The notes under the pieces are model-generated. The model worked only from the letters and a program-made list of their open reading frames with translations, was not told the DNA's origin and did not search any database. Both the position numbers and the translations under genes were made by a program. DNA of 64,000 nucleotides from Methyloligella sp. GL2 (GTDB lineage: Bacteria > Pseudomonadota > Alphaproteobacteria > Rhizobiales > Methyloligellaceae), in NCBI RefSeq assembly GCF_013341275.1, contig NZ_CP054476.1:1501501-1565500 (forward strand), in the 5' to 3' direction. Of the stretch, positions 45,258 through 54,147 are shown in pieces. Numbering within the stretch: the stretch's first letter is position 1; each line of letters starts with the position of its first letter.

Positions 45258-46103
45258 TTGGAGCCCACGGAAAAAGGGGGACATCGGGTCTTGGGGGAGC
45301 ACGTCTATCTCTATTGCGAGCGCGGGGTGAATCCCGACCTGCTCGCCGAGCCTGTGAATGCTGCGACCAATGCCGCCTTTCTGCTGGCGGCGCTGGCCGG
45401 GCTTTGGCTGTTTTACCGGCGCCCGGCCGCGGCCAGGAGCGCCGACCATTATTTGCTGATCGGCCTGGTGTTCGTGATCGGGCTCGGCAGCCTGTCCTTC
45501 CACCTCTTCGCCACCGAGGCGACCTCGCTGGCCGACACCATTCCCATCGGGCTTTTCGTCCTGGTCAATCTCGGCTTTGCGCTGAACCGTCTGCTCGGCG
45601 TGCCGCCGGGCTGGACGGTGCTGATCGTCGCCGGTTTCGCCGGGCTTGCCGCCGGCACCATGCAGCTTCGCTGTTTCGACGGGGCGATCGGTTTTCCGGG
45701 GCCGAACGTCACCGGCGCATCGCCCTGCTTCAACGGCTCCATCGCCTATTTCCCGGCGCTGCTCGCCATGGCGGTGATCGGGGCGCTGCTTTGGGCGCGG
45801 AAACAGAGGGCCGGCACCACCATCTTGTGGGCGGCTTTGATCTTCGCCATCTCGGTCACCTTCCGCTCGCTGGATCTGGCGCTTTGCGGCACGGTGATCG
45901 CCTCGGGCCATAAGCTCGGCACCCATTTCCTCTGGCATCTCCTGAATGCGCTGACGCTGTTCCTGCTGCTGAAGGCGAGCTTGGAGGCGGGGCAGGGCGT
46001 TTCGGGGGCCAGCCGCTCGCGGGCCGAGATCCTGGCGCCGGTGCCGTCCTCGGCGCCTGCACGCGAAGAGGAGCCGGAGGAGCGGAGCGGCTCGTTCCTC
46101 TAG
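45258..46103 (+). CDS. Alkaline-ceramidase-type membrane hydrolase
   Basis: 281 residues counted from the TTG at 45258; a TTG at 45291 with AGGGGG upstream may be the true start. About seven membrane helices. The alkaline ceramidase (CREST) zinc site is complete: Glu21 (YCERG), His82 (LSFHLF), Asp93 (LADTIP), His223 and His227 (THFLWH). The His-Asp spacing (11) and His-His spacing (4) equal those of human ACER3. Such enzymes cleave ceramide-like amides, suggesting sphingolipid or N-acyl lipid turnover. The last 40 residues are a disordered Glu/Pro/Ser tail. Confidence 0.82.
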   Translation: MEPTEKGGHRVLGEHVYLYCERGVNPDLLAEPVNAATNAAFLLAALAGLWLFYRRPAAARSADHYLLIGLVFVIGLGSLSFHLFATEATSLADTIPIGLFVLVNLGFALNRLLGVPPGWTVLIVAGFAGLAAGTMQLRCFDGAIGFPGPNVTGASPCFNGSIAYFPALLAMAVIGALLWARKQRAGTTILWAALIFAISVTFRSLDLALCGTVIASGHKLGTHFLWHLLNALTLFLLLKASLEAGQGVSGASRSRAEILAPVPSSAPAREEEPEERSGSFL

Positions 46104-46144
46104 ACTCGCGCTATGCTGGGGCCAAGCAGCCAAGAGGATCTTCG

Positions 46145-46705
46145 ATGTCGTCAAATCCCTCCCGCCCCATCCGCCGGGTCGTCACCGGCGAAACGGCCGA
46201 TGGCGCCTCCATTGTCGCCAGCGACGCTGAGGAGCCGCCCATCGAGGTGCCGCTGATGCCCGGCGCGCAGTTCTTCAGCCTTTGGGGGAGCGATGCCGCG
46301 CCGGTGCTGCCCAATGACGGGGCGGCGCCGGACTTCACCCAGTGGTTTCCGCCGGAGACGGGCTTCCGCTTTCAGGTCATCGTGCTGCCGCCGGACGGCA
46401 CCGCGCTAAAGGAGAAGATGAGTGCCGCGGCGGCCGTGGTCGAGACCCAGAAGCGGCTGCCAGGGCTACTCGCGGCGATGGATCCGAAAAATCCCGGCAT
46501 GCACGCGACCGATACGATCGATCTGATCTATGTGGCGTCCGGCGCCTGCGAGATGGAGCTGGCCGACGGCTCCAAGACGGCGCTCTCCGCCGGCGACGCC
46601 ATCGTCCAGAACGGCGCGCGCCATGCCTGGCGCAATCCGCATGAAGGCCCATGCACCCTGATCAATGTCTCGCTCGGCGCGGCGCGGAAATCCGATCCGG
46701 CTTAG
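46145..46705 (+). CDS. Cupin-domain protein
   Basis: 186 residues. A C-terminal cupin barrel (about 115-180) has TDTIDLIYVASGACEMEL and LSAGDAIVQNGARHAWRN, the second cupin motif with its metal-type His. The first motif lacks the usual HxH, so metal binding is doubtful. The N-terminal half includes VVTGETADGASIV and LPNDGAAPDFTQWFPP, as in cupins annotated as small-molecule dioxygenase or regulator relatives. Function unknown; 42 bp after the ceramidase-like gene. Confidence 0.8.
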   Translation: MSSNPSRPIRRVVTGETADGASIVASDAEEPPIEVPLMPGAQFFSLWGSDAAPVLPNDGAAPDFTQWFPPETGFRFQVIVLPPDGTALKEKMSAAAAVVETQKRLPGLLAAMDPKNPGMHATDTIDLIYVASGACEMELADGSKTALSAGDAIVQNGARHAWRNPHEGPCTLINVSLGAARKSDPA

Positions 46706-46864
46706 GCGGGCGCGCAAACCATAGAGTGGTCACGCCGACGCGCGGGCTAGGCAAAATGCTGCAAACCGGGCAAAAGAGGCAAAGGCCGATTTGGCCATGC
46801 GCTCAAGCCCTGCCGCGAAATTGGGGGCGGGTACGGGCGCTCGCGCTTCTCCCGAAGCGCGCAT

Positions 46865-46951
46865 GCGGACGTGGTGGAATTGGTAGACACACAGGACTTA
46901 AAATCCTGAGGGCGAAAGCCCGTGCGGGTTCGACCCCCGCCGTCCGCACCA
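46865..46951 (+). tRNA. tRNA-Leu (anticodon UAA)
   Basis: 87 nt including an encoded CCA. The acceptor stem GCGGACG pairs with CGTCCGC, the anticodon stem-loop shows TTAAA between CAGGA and TCCTG, giving anticodon UAA, a long variable arm (GGGCGAAAGCCC) marks a class II tRNA, and the T-loop is GGTTCGACCCC. It borders the low-GC segment that follows. Confidence 0.97.
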
Positions 46952-47244
46952 TTTCGTATTCGGGTACTCTGAACCAAGTCCGATGATTTCGCCGGGCTGA
47001 CACCCGCAACCGAGAAATTGGCCGCGAACTGCCCAGGACGCTTGCTGAGCGCAAGGAGCGCCAGAACCGACGATATCGATATGCCTATTGCATCGCACAT
47101 TCTTGCTGCAGCCGAGGCTATCCGGGCTCATGACTCGTCCCTTTACCACCTTGACGTTTGCAATCCTTGTCAGCAAAACTAAAACTAGAATCGGGAAAAG
47201 TTTAATAGTTGTTTGGCGGCGCGTGTATCTAATGGAACTGCGTT

Positions 47245-47763
47245 ATGAAGTATATAGTAGATGGAAATCTTATTTATGAGAGTCAGGTCGGGGGGTATTT
47301 TGATGTTGCGAATGACATCGCAACACTTATAATCGCAATTTTTGTGCCATTGTTGACTTATATACTTTATAAGAGAACGCGGAAGGCCGATCAGAGGTGT
47401 TTAATTGTTTTTAGAAATGTAGATTTTGACCCAAATGAAGAATCAACTTGGGTTATTGAGAATGTGGGGAAGGGCGTTGCATTAGATGTGCTGGTGGGGA
47501 CTGCGGATAGCGAAAAGCGCTATGACGCAGGTAAGTGGACTGAATATCCGGCACTCCCGGTCGGCAAAGTGTATAGGTTAAATCTGACGGGTTATGAGCT
47601 TGCCGCGTACTACAATGATATAACTGGGCAGAGCTATAGGACAGTTTGCTGCGGCCATAGGAATAAAATTGACGAAAATGTTCCTAGGCCTGCTGTTAGG
47701 CCAAGTCATTCTCATTGGTCTCTTTCTATGGAGGCCGGAAAGAAAACAAAGTCAGAAACTTAA
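47245..47763 (+). CDS. Single-pass membrane protein, partner of TIR protein
   Basis: 172 residues from the ATG at 47245. A short N-terminus (1-23) precedes one strong membrane helix (about 24-42), a basic stop (KRTRKADQR), then a beta-rich soluble part (52-145) with WVIENVGKGVALDVLVG, the 'N-x-G-x-G-x-A' pattern of small Ig-like domains on single-pass proteins, and a tail of Lys/Ser. Topology suggests the soluble domain is cytoplasmic by the positive-inside rule. I do not recognise a family. Codon use and composition are unlike the core genome. It ends 17 nt before the TIR gene, so a shared operon is nearly certain. It could be a membrane effector or sensor acting with the TIR protein (inference). 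Confidence 0.65.
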   Translation: MKYIVDGNLIYESQVGGYFDVANDIATLIIAIFVPLLTYILYKRTRKADQRCLIVFRNVDFDPNEESTWVIENVGKGVALDVLVGTADSEKRYDAGKWTEYPALPVGKVYRLNLTGYELAAYYNDITGQSYRTVCCGHRNKIDENVPRPAVRPSHSHWSLSMEAGKKTKSET

Positions 47764-47780
47764 ATAATATATATTTTTCG

Positions 47781-48728
47781 ATGCCAAAAATATTTGTGAG
47801 TTATGCAAGCGAAGACAGTGATGCTGTTGAGGCAATCATTGCTCATATGGAATCTATGCTTCCATGTGTAGATTTCTTTAGGTCCATGGATCCGAAGAAG
47901 CTTTCTCCAGGTCAAGAATGGCGTTCGACCCTTTTGCTTGAGATGGAGCAGTGCGATCTGGCCATTTTTTTGATTTCGGAGAATTCACTCGGGAAAGCAT
48001 GGCCGAATTTTGAGTTAGGCTACATAACGAGAAGCCATCGGACTCCCTTGATATGTTCGTCGCTCCAGCATGACCTACATCTTCACGGGCCGTTTGAGGC
48101 CCATCAAACTACTCCACTAAACCCAAGTCGCCGCCTAGCAGCGGAAGAGCTAAGTAGACTTATCGAGGATAAGATCTCTCTGCGGGCGGCTCGGACAGAA
48201 TTTACAATCCAGATACGCGACAGGGTGCTGCCTTTGGAACAGGGCTGGCAGCGTTATGCCGGTCCATATTCCGACACTGCAAGGATACGACAGGGCACCT
48301 TTGGGGTTACTTTTGGAGCGGGGTTCGACGATGGATTTCGCTTCCCTGCGTCGGAAGATTCTCTGGCAGCGCCTTGGCAATTTCTTTTGTTAGAGGTGAA
48401 TCCTAACAAGGATGTGTACGTGTATTTCGTTGTGGAGATGCAGGATAGAACAAGAAAGCTTCTGTTTCTGAACAGTTACCAGGAGTCTGTCGGCTTCGGA
48501 AGCCCGAAGAATGAATTTCAGATTCCGCTTCCATCGTGCGACCGGCCATCTAGGCTAATTGTCGATACAAACACGTTCATACCGCGCTTGGGTCGCCATG
48601 TACCGGTTATGACGCGTGGTTTGAGAGTTCGCGGACCAACAGAGCTGCGCAAAATAGGAATGTTCGAATCCTGGGAAGCAATTCCGAAGATGCTGAAACG
48701 CGACTCTCTCGCTATTCAACTGCCGTGA
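47781..48728 (+). CDS. TIR-domain protein with C-terminal beta-rich domain
   Basis: 315 residues from the ATG at 47781. The TIR domain (about 1-135) opens with KIFVSYASEDSD; alpha-C has the WPNFELGY motif with Glu78 at the place of the catalytic glutamate of NAD-cleaving TIRs, and CDLAIFLISENS is the core strand. Bacterial TIRs cleave NAD+ or make cyclic-ADP-ribose signals in anti-phage systems such as Thoeris. The C-terminal 165 residues (FLLLEVNPNKDVYVYFVVEM to RGLRVRGPTELRKIGMFE) alternate like a jelly-roll beta-sandwich, perhaps galactose-binding-like; Thoeris ThsB lacks this. Function as defence is inferred from TIR, position and composition. Confidence 0.85.
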   Translation: MPKIFVSYASEDSDAVEAIIAHMESMLPCVDFFRSMDPKKLSPGQEWRSTLLLEMEQCDLAIFLISENSLGKAWPNFELGYITRSHRTPLICSSLQHDLHLHGPFEAHQTTPLNPSRRLAAEELSRLIEDKISLRAARTEFTIQIRDRVLPLEQGWQRYAGPYSDTARIRQGTFGVTFGAGFDDGFRFPASEDSLAAPWQFLLLEVNPNKDVYVYFVVEMQDRTRKLLFLNSYQESVGFGSPKNEFQIPLPSCDRPSRLIVDTNTFIPRLGRHVPVMTRGLRVRGPTELRKIGMFESWEAIPKMLKRDSLAIQLP

Positions 48729-48802
48729 ACGCGAGGCCGCGCGACGTTGTTGAGGAAGTTCGGGTTGTCCGTTCATATGTCGCGTGTCATCTCATTTACC
48801 TC

Positions 48803-48831
48803 AGGTCACCGCCTTTTGGCGGCCTCTTTGT
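48803..48831 (+). terminator. Terminator after the TIR gene
   Basis: CCGCC (48809-48813), TTTT, GGCGG (48818-48822), with AGG/CCT pairing possible outside, followed by CCTCTTTG. It is 80 nt after the TIR stop and marks the right end of the low-GC operon. Confidence 0.6.
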
Positions 48832-49081
48832 TAAATGGAATTCCTGCGCGAACGCAGCGAGACCAGCAAACGTTTCATGCAACTGACGATATCTTCTTCT
48901 AGCTGAAACCGGAAAATCAGTGCGAGGCGAACGGTTGTTACGTCCGGCGCACATAGCGAACGCTCGTTTGCCCCCTCTTTGGCGGCGCTTCGCTCGCCGC
49001 TCCGCGGGGGCGGGCTATGGCCCGGGCCGCGGTCGCGGCCTGTTGGCGGCAAATTTTCCGCTCTGCGCTTCTTGAGGCCCA
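48832..49081. repeat. Hairpin-rich intergenic region between island and channel gene
   Basis: A nested inverted repeat spans 48970-49011 (outer GCCCCC / GGGGGC, inner GCGGCG / CGCCGC), followed by a 7-bp palindrome GGCCGCG / CGCGGCC at 49025-49040. GC is high again here. Open frames across it have no recognisable product. Such mosaic palindromes are typical intergenic repeats, and the site may be where the island joined the chromosome. Confidence 0.5.
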
Positions 49082-49501
49082 TCAAACATCGGCGCGGTAG
49101 ACCCATTTGACGCCGACGAAGACCAGTGCCGTGGACCAGCCGAACAGCAATAGGCCGTTGGCTGCCTCGAAGGAGGAGAGCAGGCGCCATTCCTCGTCCA
49201 GGGTGATGTCGCCGAAGCCGAGCGTGGTGAAGGTGACGGTGGAGAAATAGACCGCGTGCTCCAGCGTGTCGAAAGTGCCGAGCGCGAGATAGAGCACGGC
49301 CCAGCTCCAGACTTCGGTGATGGTGCCGAGGAACAGCCACAGCACCAGAGCGGCGATCTTCAGCGTCCCGTGGGGGAGGGAGCTGGTCGGGTGGCGCTTC
49401 AGATGCTCGCGCAGGCGCTCGATGCCGGTGACGGCGAACAGCCCCTGGATGAAGGTGGTGATCACGATCATGGCCGAGCCCAGGATGATCTGTGTGAGCA
49501 C
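49082..49501 (-). CDS. Two-TM potassium channel
   Basis: 139 residues from a GTG at 49501 with GGAGG five bases upstream; upstream of that the frame overlaps the RND gene. Three hydrophobic helices (about 5-25, 48-72, 110-132) flank a pore helix with the selectivity filter TTLGFGD (92-98), matching the Ion_trans_2 family. Inner membrane, presumably potassium-selective. No ligand-gating (RCK) domain is attached. It is 34 bp past the RND stop and may be co-transcribed. Confidence 0.85.
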   Translation of the reverse strand: MLTQIILGSAMIVITTFIQGLFAVTGIERLREHLKRHPTSSLPHGTLKIAALVLWLFLGTITEVWSWAVLYLALGTFDTLEHAVYFSTVTFTTLGFGDITLDEEWRLLSSFEAANGLLLFGWSTALVFVGVKWVYRADV

Positions 49502-49535
49502 ATTTCCTCCGATCTCAAATGCCAAGCCGGGCGCC

Positions 49536-52500
49536 TCAGCTTTGCTGTGTCTTGGGCGGCGCGGCGGCCTCGTCCGCCTCGCCGGCTTTGGCGCCCTTGG
49601 AGGCCTCGCGCAAGCGCTGGAACTGCACATAGAGGAACGGCACGAAGACGACGCCGAGGATGGTCGCCAGCAGCATGCCGCCGAACACGGTGAGACCGAC
49701 GGAAACGCGTGCCGCGGCGCCCGCGCCGGTGGCCAGCACCAGAGGCAGCACGCCGAGCACAAAGGAGAGCGCCGTCATCAGCACGGCGCGGAAGCGCAAG
49801 GAGGCGGCATGCTCGGCCGCATCGACAATGGTCTCGCCGGCCTCGCGCCGCTCCTTGGCGAATTCGACGATGAGGATGGCGTTCTTGGCGGCAAGGCCGA
49901 TGAGCAGGACGAGGCCGACTTGCGCATAGGTGTTCAGCGCGACGCCGGCGAATTTCAGCGTGGCGAGCGCGCCGAGCAGGGCGAACACCACCGACAGCAT
50001 GACCGATAAGGGGATACTCCAGCTTTCATACTGCGCCACCAGGAAGAGATAGGCGAACAGGATGGAGAGCAGGAACACCGCCGCGCCGGCCTCGCCCGAT
50101 TTGATCTCCTCGTAGGACATGCCGGTCCACTCATAGCTATAGCCGTCGGGGAGATCGGAGCTTGCGGTCTCTGCCATGGCGGCGATGGCCTGGCCGGAGC
50201 TGAAGCCGGGGGCAGCGTCGCCATTGATGGTGGCGGAGCGGAACATGTTGTAGCGCTCGATCGTCTCGGGTCCCAGCACCGACTCCACGGTGATCAGGGT
50301 GCGCAAGGGCACCATCTCCCCGCTGTTGGAGCGGACATAAAGCTTGCCGATATCCTCGGGCGAGGAGCGCCGGTCCGCCTCGGCCTGCACATAGACCCGG
50401 TAGACGCGGCCGAACTTGTTGAAGTCGTTGACGTAATAGGCGCCGATATTGGCATTCAGAACGGTGAAGATATCTTCGATGCTCACGCCCTTGGTCTTGG
50501 CGAGCTGGCGGTTGATATCGATGAAGAGCTGGGGCGAGTTGGCGCCATAGGTGCTGAATACGCCGGAGAGCTCGGGCCGGCCATTGGCGGCGAAGATGAA
50601 GCCGTTGAGCACCGCGGAGAGAGACTGCGGCGAGCGGTTCTCGGTATCCTGCAGCACGAATTCGAAGCCGCCGGTGCTGCCGAGGCCGGGGATCGGCGGC
50701 GGCACGAAGGGGATGATCACCGCCCGCGAGATGGCGGCGAATTCCGGCGCCACTTTCTGCATGATGGCTTTCAGGCCGAGCTCCGGTGTGTCGCGCTCGT
50801 CCCAGGGATCCAGCACGGCGATCAGGAAGGCGCCGTTGGGCACCACGGTCCCTTGCAGCACGCTATAGCCGCCGACCGCGATGACATTGGCGACGCCGTC
50901 GGTGTTGGCCAGGATCGTCTCGACCTCGGAGAGAACGCTCGCGGTGCGGGGCAGGGCCGCGCCGTCGGGCAGGCGCACATCGACGAAGAAGGCGCCGCGA
51001 TCCTCCGGCGGGATGAAGCCGGTGGGCAGGGTCTGGCCGAACCAGGCCGCCGCGCCGAACACGGCGGCGACCAGCGCCAGGCCGATGACGGTGCGGCGGA
51101 TCAGGGCGCGGACCACGCGGTTATAGCCGCCGCGGGTGCTGTTCAGCCCGCGCTCGAACCAGGCGAAGGGCCCGCTCTTATGTTCCTTCGGCGGGCGCAA
51201 GATGGTGGCGCAAAGTGCCGGGCTCAAGGTGAGCGCGTTGATGGAGGAGAGCGAGACGGCGATGGCGATGGTGGCGGCGAATTGCTCGAACAGCCGCCCG
51301 GTGAGCCCCGGCGTGAAGGCGACCGGCACGAACACCGCCAGCAGCACCAGCGTGGTGGCGACCACCGGCGCGGTCACCTCCTGCATGGCGATGCGGGTGG
51401 CGTCCGGCGGATCCAGCCCTTCGGCCATATGGCGCTGCACGTTCTCCACCACGACGATGGCATCGTCGACCACGACGCCGATGGCGAGGATCAGGCCGAA
51501 CAGGCTGATGGTGTTGATGGTGAAGCCCATCGCCAGCAGGGCGGCGAAGGTGCCGATCAGCGAGACCGGAATGGCGATGGCGGGGATCAGCGTGGAGCGC
51601 CAATCCTGCAGGAAGATGAAGACCACGAGCACCACCAGGGCCAGCGCCTGCACCAGGGTGACCACCACCTCGCGGATCGAGGTCTTCACATAGAGAGTGG
51701 TGTCGTAGGTGACCTGATAGGCGAGGTCGTCGGGAAAGCGCTGCGCGAGCCGCTCCATCTCGGCGCGCACCTCGGTGGCGACGTCCAGGGCATTGGCGTC
51801 GGGAAGCTGATAGACGGCGAGCAGCGAGGCGGGCTTGCCGTTGAGCTGGCCGAACCAGCCGTAATTCTCCGCGCCGAGCTCGACTTGCGCCACGTCCTTC
51901 AGCCGCACCACCGAGCCGTCCTGATTGGCGATCAGAATGATGTCCTGAAATTGCGAGACGTCGGTCAGGCGGCCTTGCGCGGTGAGGGTGTATTGGAATT
52001 GCTGGCCGGCGGGCGCCGGCTCCTGGCCGATGGCGCCGGGAGAGGCCTGGATGTTCTGGTCGCGGATGGCGCCGATGACGTCGCTGGCGGTCAGGCCGAG
52101 CGCGGTCAGCCGGTCCGGCTCGAGCCAGATGCGCATGCTGTAATCGCGTGCGCCCAGGATTTCGACCGAGGCGACGCCATCCAGCCGGGCCAGGGAATCG
52201 CGCAAATTGATGCCGGCATAGTTGGAGAGGAAGATGTCGTCATACGTCCCCTCGGGCGAGAACACGGAGGCCACCATGAGGATGCTGGTGGATTTCTTCT
52301 CGGTGTTGACGCCCTGGCGCTTCACCTCTTCGGGCAGCTTGGGCAGCGCCTGGGCGACGCGGTTCTGCACATTGACTTGCGCGGTGTCGCCGTCGGTCTC
52401 GATGGAGAAGGTGATGGTGAGGCTGTAGCTGCCGTCATTGGCGCTTTTCGACGACATGTAGGTCATGCCTTCGACGCCGTTGACCTCGCCTTCGATCACC

Positions 52501-52691
52501 GCAGCCACGGTCTCGGCGACGACGTTCGCATCGGCGCCGGGATATTTCGCCGAGACCTGAACCTGCGGCGGGGTGAGCTCCGGATATTCGGCGACCGGAA
52601 GCGCGCTCAATGCCAGCAGCCCGGCAATGATGGTGACGATGGCGATGACGAACGCGAATTTCGGGCGGGTGATAAAGAACGCGCTCAGCAT
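49536..52691 (-). CDS. RND multidrug efflux permease (HAE1, AcrB/MexB type)
   Basis: 1051 residues. Twelve membrane helices in two sets with two large periplasmic loops. TM4 carries the proton-relay Asp-Asp in [14 protein letters not shown]. The start [19 protein letters not shown] and the [20 protein letters not shown] region are HAE1 signatures. Exports drugs, dyes or lipids by proton antiport with a periplasmic adaptor and TolC. Its start is 3 nt after the adaptor stop. No TolC-like gene or TetR regulator is beside it; 35 kb away a different TetR gene occurs. Confidence 0.96.
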   Translation of the reverse strand: MLSAFFITRPKFAFVIAIVTIIAGLLALSALPVAEYPELTPPQVQVSAKYPGADANVVAETVAAVIEGEVNGVEGMTYMSSKSANDGSYSLTITFSIETDGDTAQVNVQNRVAQALPKLPEEVKRQGVNTEKKSTSILMVASVFSPEGTYDDIFLSNYAGINLRDSLARLDGVASVEILGARDYSMRIWLEPDRLTALGLTASDVIGAIRDQNIQASPGAIGQEPAPAGQQFQYTLTAQGRLTDVSQFQDIILIANQDGSVVRLKDVAQVELGAENYGWFGQLNGKPASLLAVYQLPDANALDVATEVRAEMERLAQRFPDDLAYQVTYDTTLYVKTSIREVVVTLVQALALVVLVVFIFLQDWRSTLIPAIAIPVSLIGTFAALLAMGFTINTISLFGLILAIGVVVDDAIVVVENVQRHMAEGLDPPDATRIAMQEVTAPVVATTLVLLAVFVPVAFTPGLTGRLFEQFAATIAIAVSLSSINALTLSPALCATILRPPKEHKSGPFAWFERGLNSTRGGYNRVVRALIRRTVIGLALVAAVFGAAAWFGQTLPTGFIPPEDRGAFFVDVRLPDGAALPRTASVLSEVETILANTDGVANVIAVGGYSVLQGTVVPNGAFLIAVLDPWDERDTPELGLKAIMQKVAPEFAAISRAVIIPFVPPPIPGLGSTGGFEFVLQDTENRSPQSLSAVLNGFIFAANGRPELSGVFSTYGANSPQLFIDINRQLAKTKGVSIEDIFTVLNANIGAYYVNDFNKFGRVYRVYVQAEADRRSSPEDIGKLYVRSNSGEMVPLRTLITVESVLGPETIERYNMFRSATINGDAAPGFSSGQAIAAMAETASSDLPDGYSYEWTGMSYEEIKSGEAGAAVFLLSILFAYLFLVAQYESWSIPLSVMLSVVFALLGALATLKFAGVALNTYAQVGLVLLIGLAAKNAILIVEFAKERREAGETIVDAAEHAASLRFRAVLMTALSFVLGVLPLVLATGAGAAARVSVGLTVFGGMLLATILGVVFVPFLYVQFQRLREASKGAKAGEADEAAAPPKTQQS

Positions 52692-52694
52692 GGC

Positions 52695-53939
52695 TTATGG
52701 CCCGGTCTCGCTCTCATTGTCCGGCGTCGGGTCCGGGGTGCCGGCGGGCGCCTCGGGGCTCGCTTCCGGATCGATCACCTCAGGCTCGTCGGCCGGCTTG
52801 CGGAAATCGGTGGTCACCTCAGCGCCGGGGCGCACCTTCTGGATGCCTTCCACCACCAGGGTCTCGCCCTCGGTCAGACCTTCGCGCACCACGACACTGT
52901 CGCCGACCCGGTCGCCGGTCTTGACCGGGCGGGATTGGACGCGGCCTTCGCCGTCGACGATGAGTACGAAGGGGCCGGCTTGGTTCTCCTGCACCGCCGC
53001 TTGCGGGATGACGATCCGCTTCTCCGGCGTGGCGCCGGTCAGCAGCACGCTGACATATTGTCCCGGCACGAGCAGGCGGTCCGGATTGGGAAATTCTAGG
53101 CGCACGGTAATGGTGCCGGTTGCGGGGTCGACCTTGTTGTCGATGACGTCGACCTTGCCGGTCTGTCCGTAGAGCGCGTTGTTGGCGAGACGGATCTGCG
53201 GGGTGAAGGATGTGTCCCGGTCGGTCTTGGCCGCCTCTGTATAGTTCAGATAATCGCGCTCGCCGACGGAGAAGATGACGTCGATGGGATCGAGGGCCAG
53301 CACGGTGACCAGCACGCCGCTATCGGGGCCGATGAGATTGCCGACATCGACATTGGCGATGCCGCTGCGGCCGGCGATGGGCGAGGTGATGGTGGTGTAG
53401 CCGAGATCCAGCTTGGCGCGTTCCAGCTCCGCCTTTGCCGCCTCGACATCGGCCTGAGACTGATCCGCCTGGGATTTGGCGATGTCGTATTGCGCTTGGC
53501 TGGCGGTCTCGCGCTCCAGCAGCACCTCATAGCGCTTCCGGTTGCGCTCGTTCTCATCAAAGCTGGCTTCCGCCTTGGCGAGCTGCGCCTCGGCCGTCGT
53601 CACGTTGGCCTGGAACTCCGCCGGGTCGATCTTGAACAGAAGCGCGCCTTCCTCGACCGCGTCGCCCTCCTTGAACGGCCGCTCGAGCAGCGTGCCGCTG
53701 ACTCGCGCCCGGATATCGACGCGCTGGGAGGCTTCGGTGCGGCCGACGAAGTCGACCTGGCCGGCGATATCTTGCGAGGTCACCGCTTCGACCACGACGC
53801 TGGGCAGCGGTGCGTCTTGCTTGGCGCCCGTCTCGGCGCCGTCGGAGCAGGCTGTGAGCAGCGAAACGATCAGAAGCGGCGTTGCAAGGCGCACGGCTCT
53901 TCGACCTCCGCGTCTTGCCAGGATGGACGCTCCTCCCAT
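52695..53939 (-). CDS. RND periplasmic adaptor lipoprotein (AcrA/MexA type)
   Basis: 414 residues. Signal with lipobox LLTAC (Cys near 31) anchors it to the inner membrane. The coiled-coil hairpin (NVTTAEAQLAKAEASFDENE, then VEAAKAELERAKLDLG), lipoyl (ISPIAGRSGI) and beta-barrel domains follow, with a C-terminal Pro/Glu-rich tail (about 390-414). GGGGAGAG upstream of the ATG is the ribosome-binding site. First gene of the efflux operon. Confidence 0.93.
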   Translation of the reverse strand: MGGASILARRGGRRAVRLATPLLIVSLLTACSDGAETGAKQDAPLPSVVVEAVTSQDIAGQVDFVGRTEASQRVDIRARVSGTLLERPFKEGDAVEEGALLFKIDPAEFQANVTTAEAQLAKAEASFDENERNRKRYEVLLERETASQAQYDIAKSQADQSQADVEAAKAELERAKLDLGYTTITSPIAGRSGIANVDVGNLIGPDSGVLVTVLALDPIDVIFSVGERDYLNYTEAAKTDRDTSFTPQIRLANNALYGQTGKVDVIDNKVDPATGTITVRLEFPNPDRLLVPGQYVSVLLTGATPEKRIVIPQAAVQENQAGPFVLIVDGEGRVQSRPVKTGDRVGDSVVVREGLTEGETLVVEGIQKVRPGAEVTTDFRKPADEPEVIDPEASPEAPAGTPDPTPDNESETGP

Positions 53940-54147
53940 CGACAGCTCTCCCCGGTGGAATCGGTATTGATTTTAGCCGGATGCTAACCCAGGCCTGTGC
54001 AAAGGCAAATGACGAAGGCGAACGGTCCCCGCCGGATCGCTCTTTGCTGCACCGGCTTTCCGCGCGATTTCGCCGCGCATACGGAGCGCAAATCCAACTG
54101 TCATAGTTGAGCTCTAGCGTGCCCCAAAGATCACAGAAGAGGTGCCC

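Larger units (their letters stand above)
46952..48831 (+). mobile_element. Low-GC accessory segment at the tRNA-Leu 3' end (putative island)
   Basis: From about 47165 the composition drops (about 45 % and 42 % GC in two 60-bp lines at 47281-47400, against about 68 % in aspS) and rare AT-rich codons (ATA, AGA, TTA) appear. It holds two genes and ends at a terminator near 48829. The first 290 bp after the tRNA hold no gene I recognise. No integrase, transposase or repeated tRNA 3' end was found, so the acquisition mechanism is not visible. Confidence 0.55.

Noticed and set aside
46747-47100. Minus-strand ORF over the tRNA (product with GGGRTRTGFRPQDFKS)
   Set aside because: This is the well-known spurious translation of the complement of a tRNA gene.
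46865-49040. Integrase-mediated island with att repeats
   Set aside because: No integrase gene and no repeat of the tRNA 3' end was found, so a defined integrative element cannot be claimed.
50853-53099. 748-codon plus-strand ORF
   Set aside because: Antisense shadow of the RND permease and adaptor genes; Asp/Gly/His-rich and non-globular.
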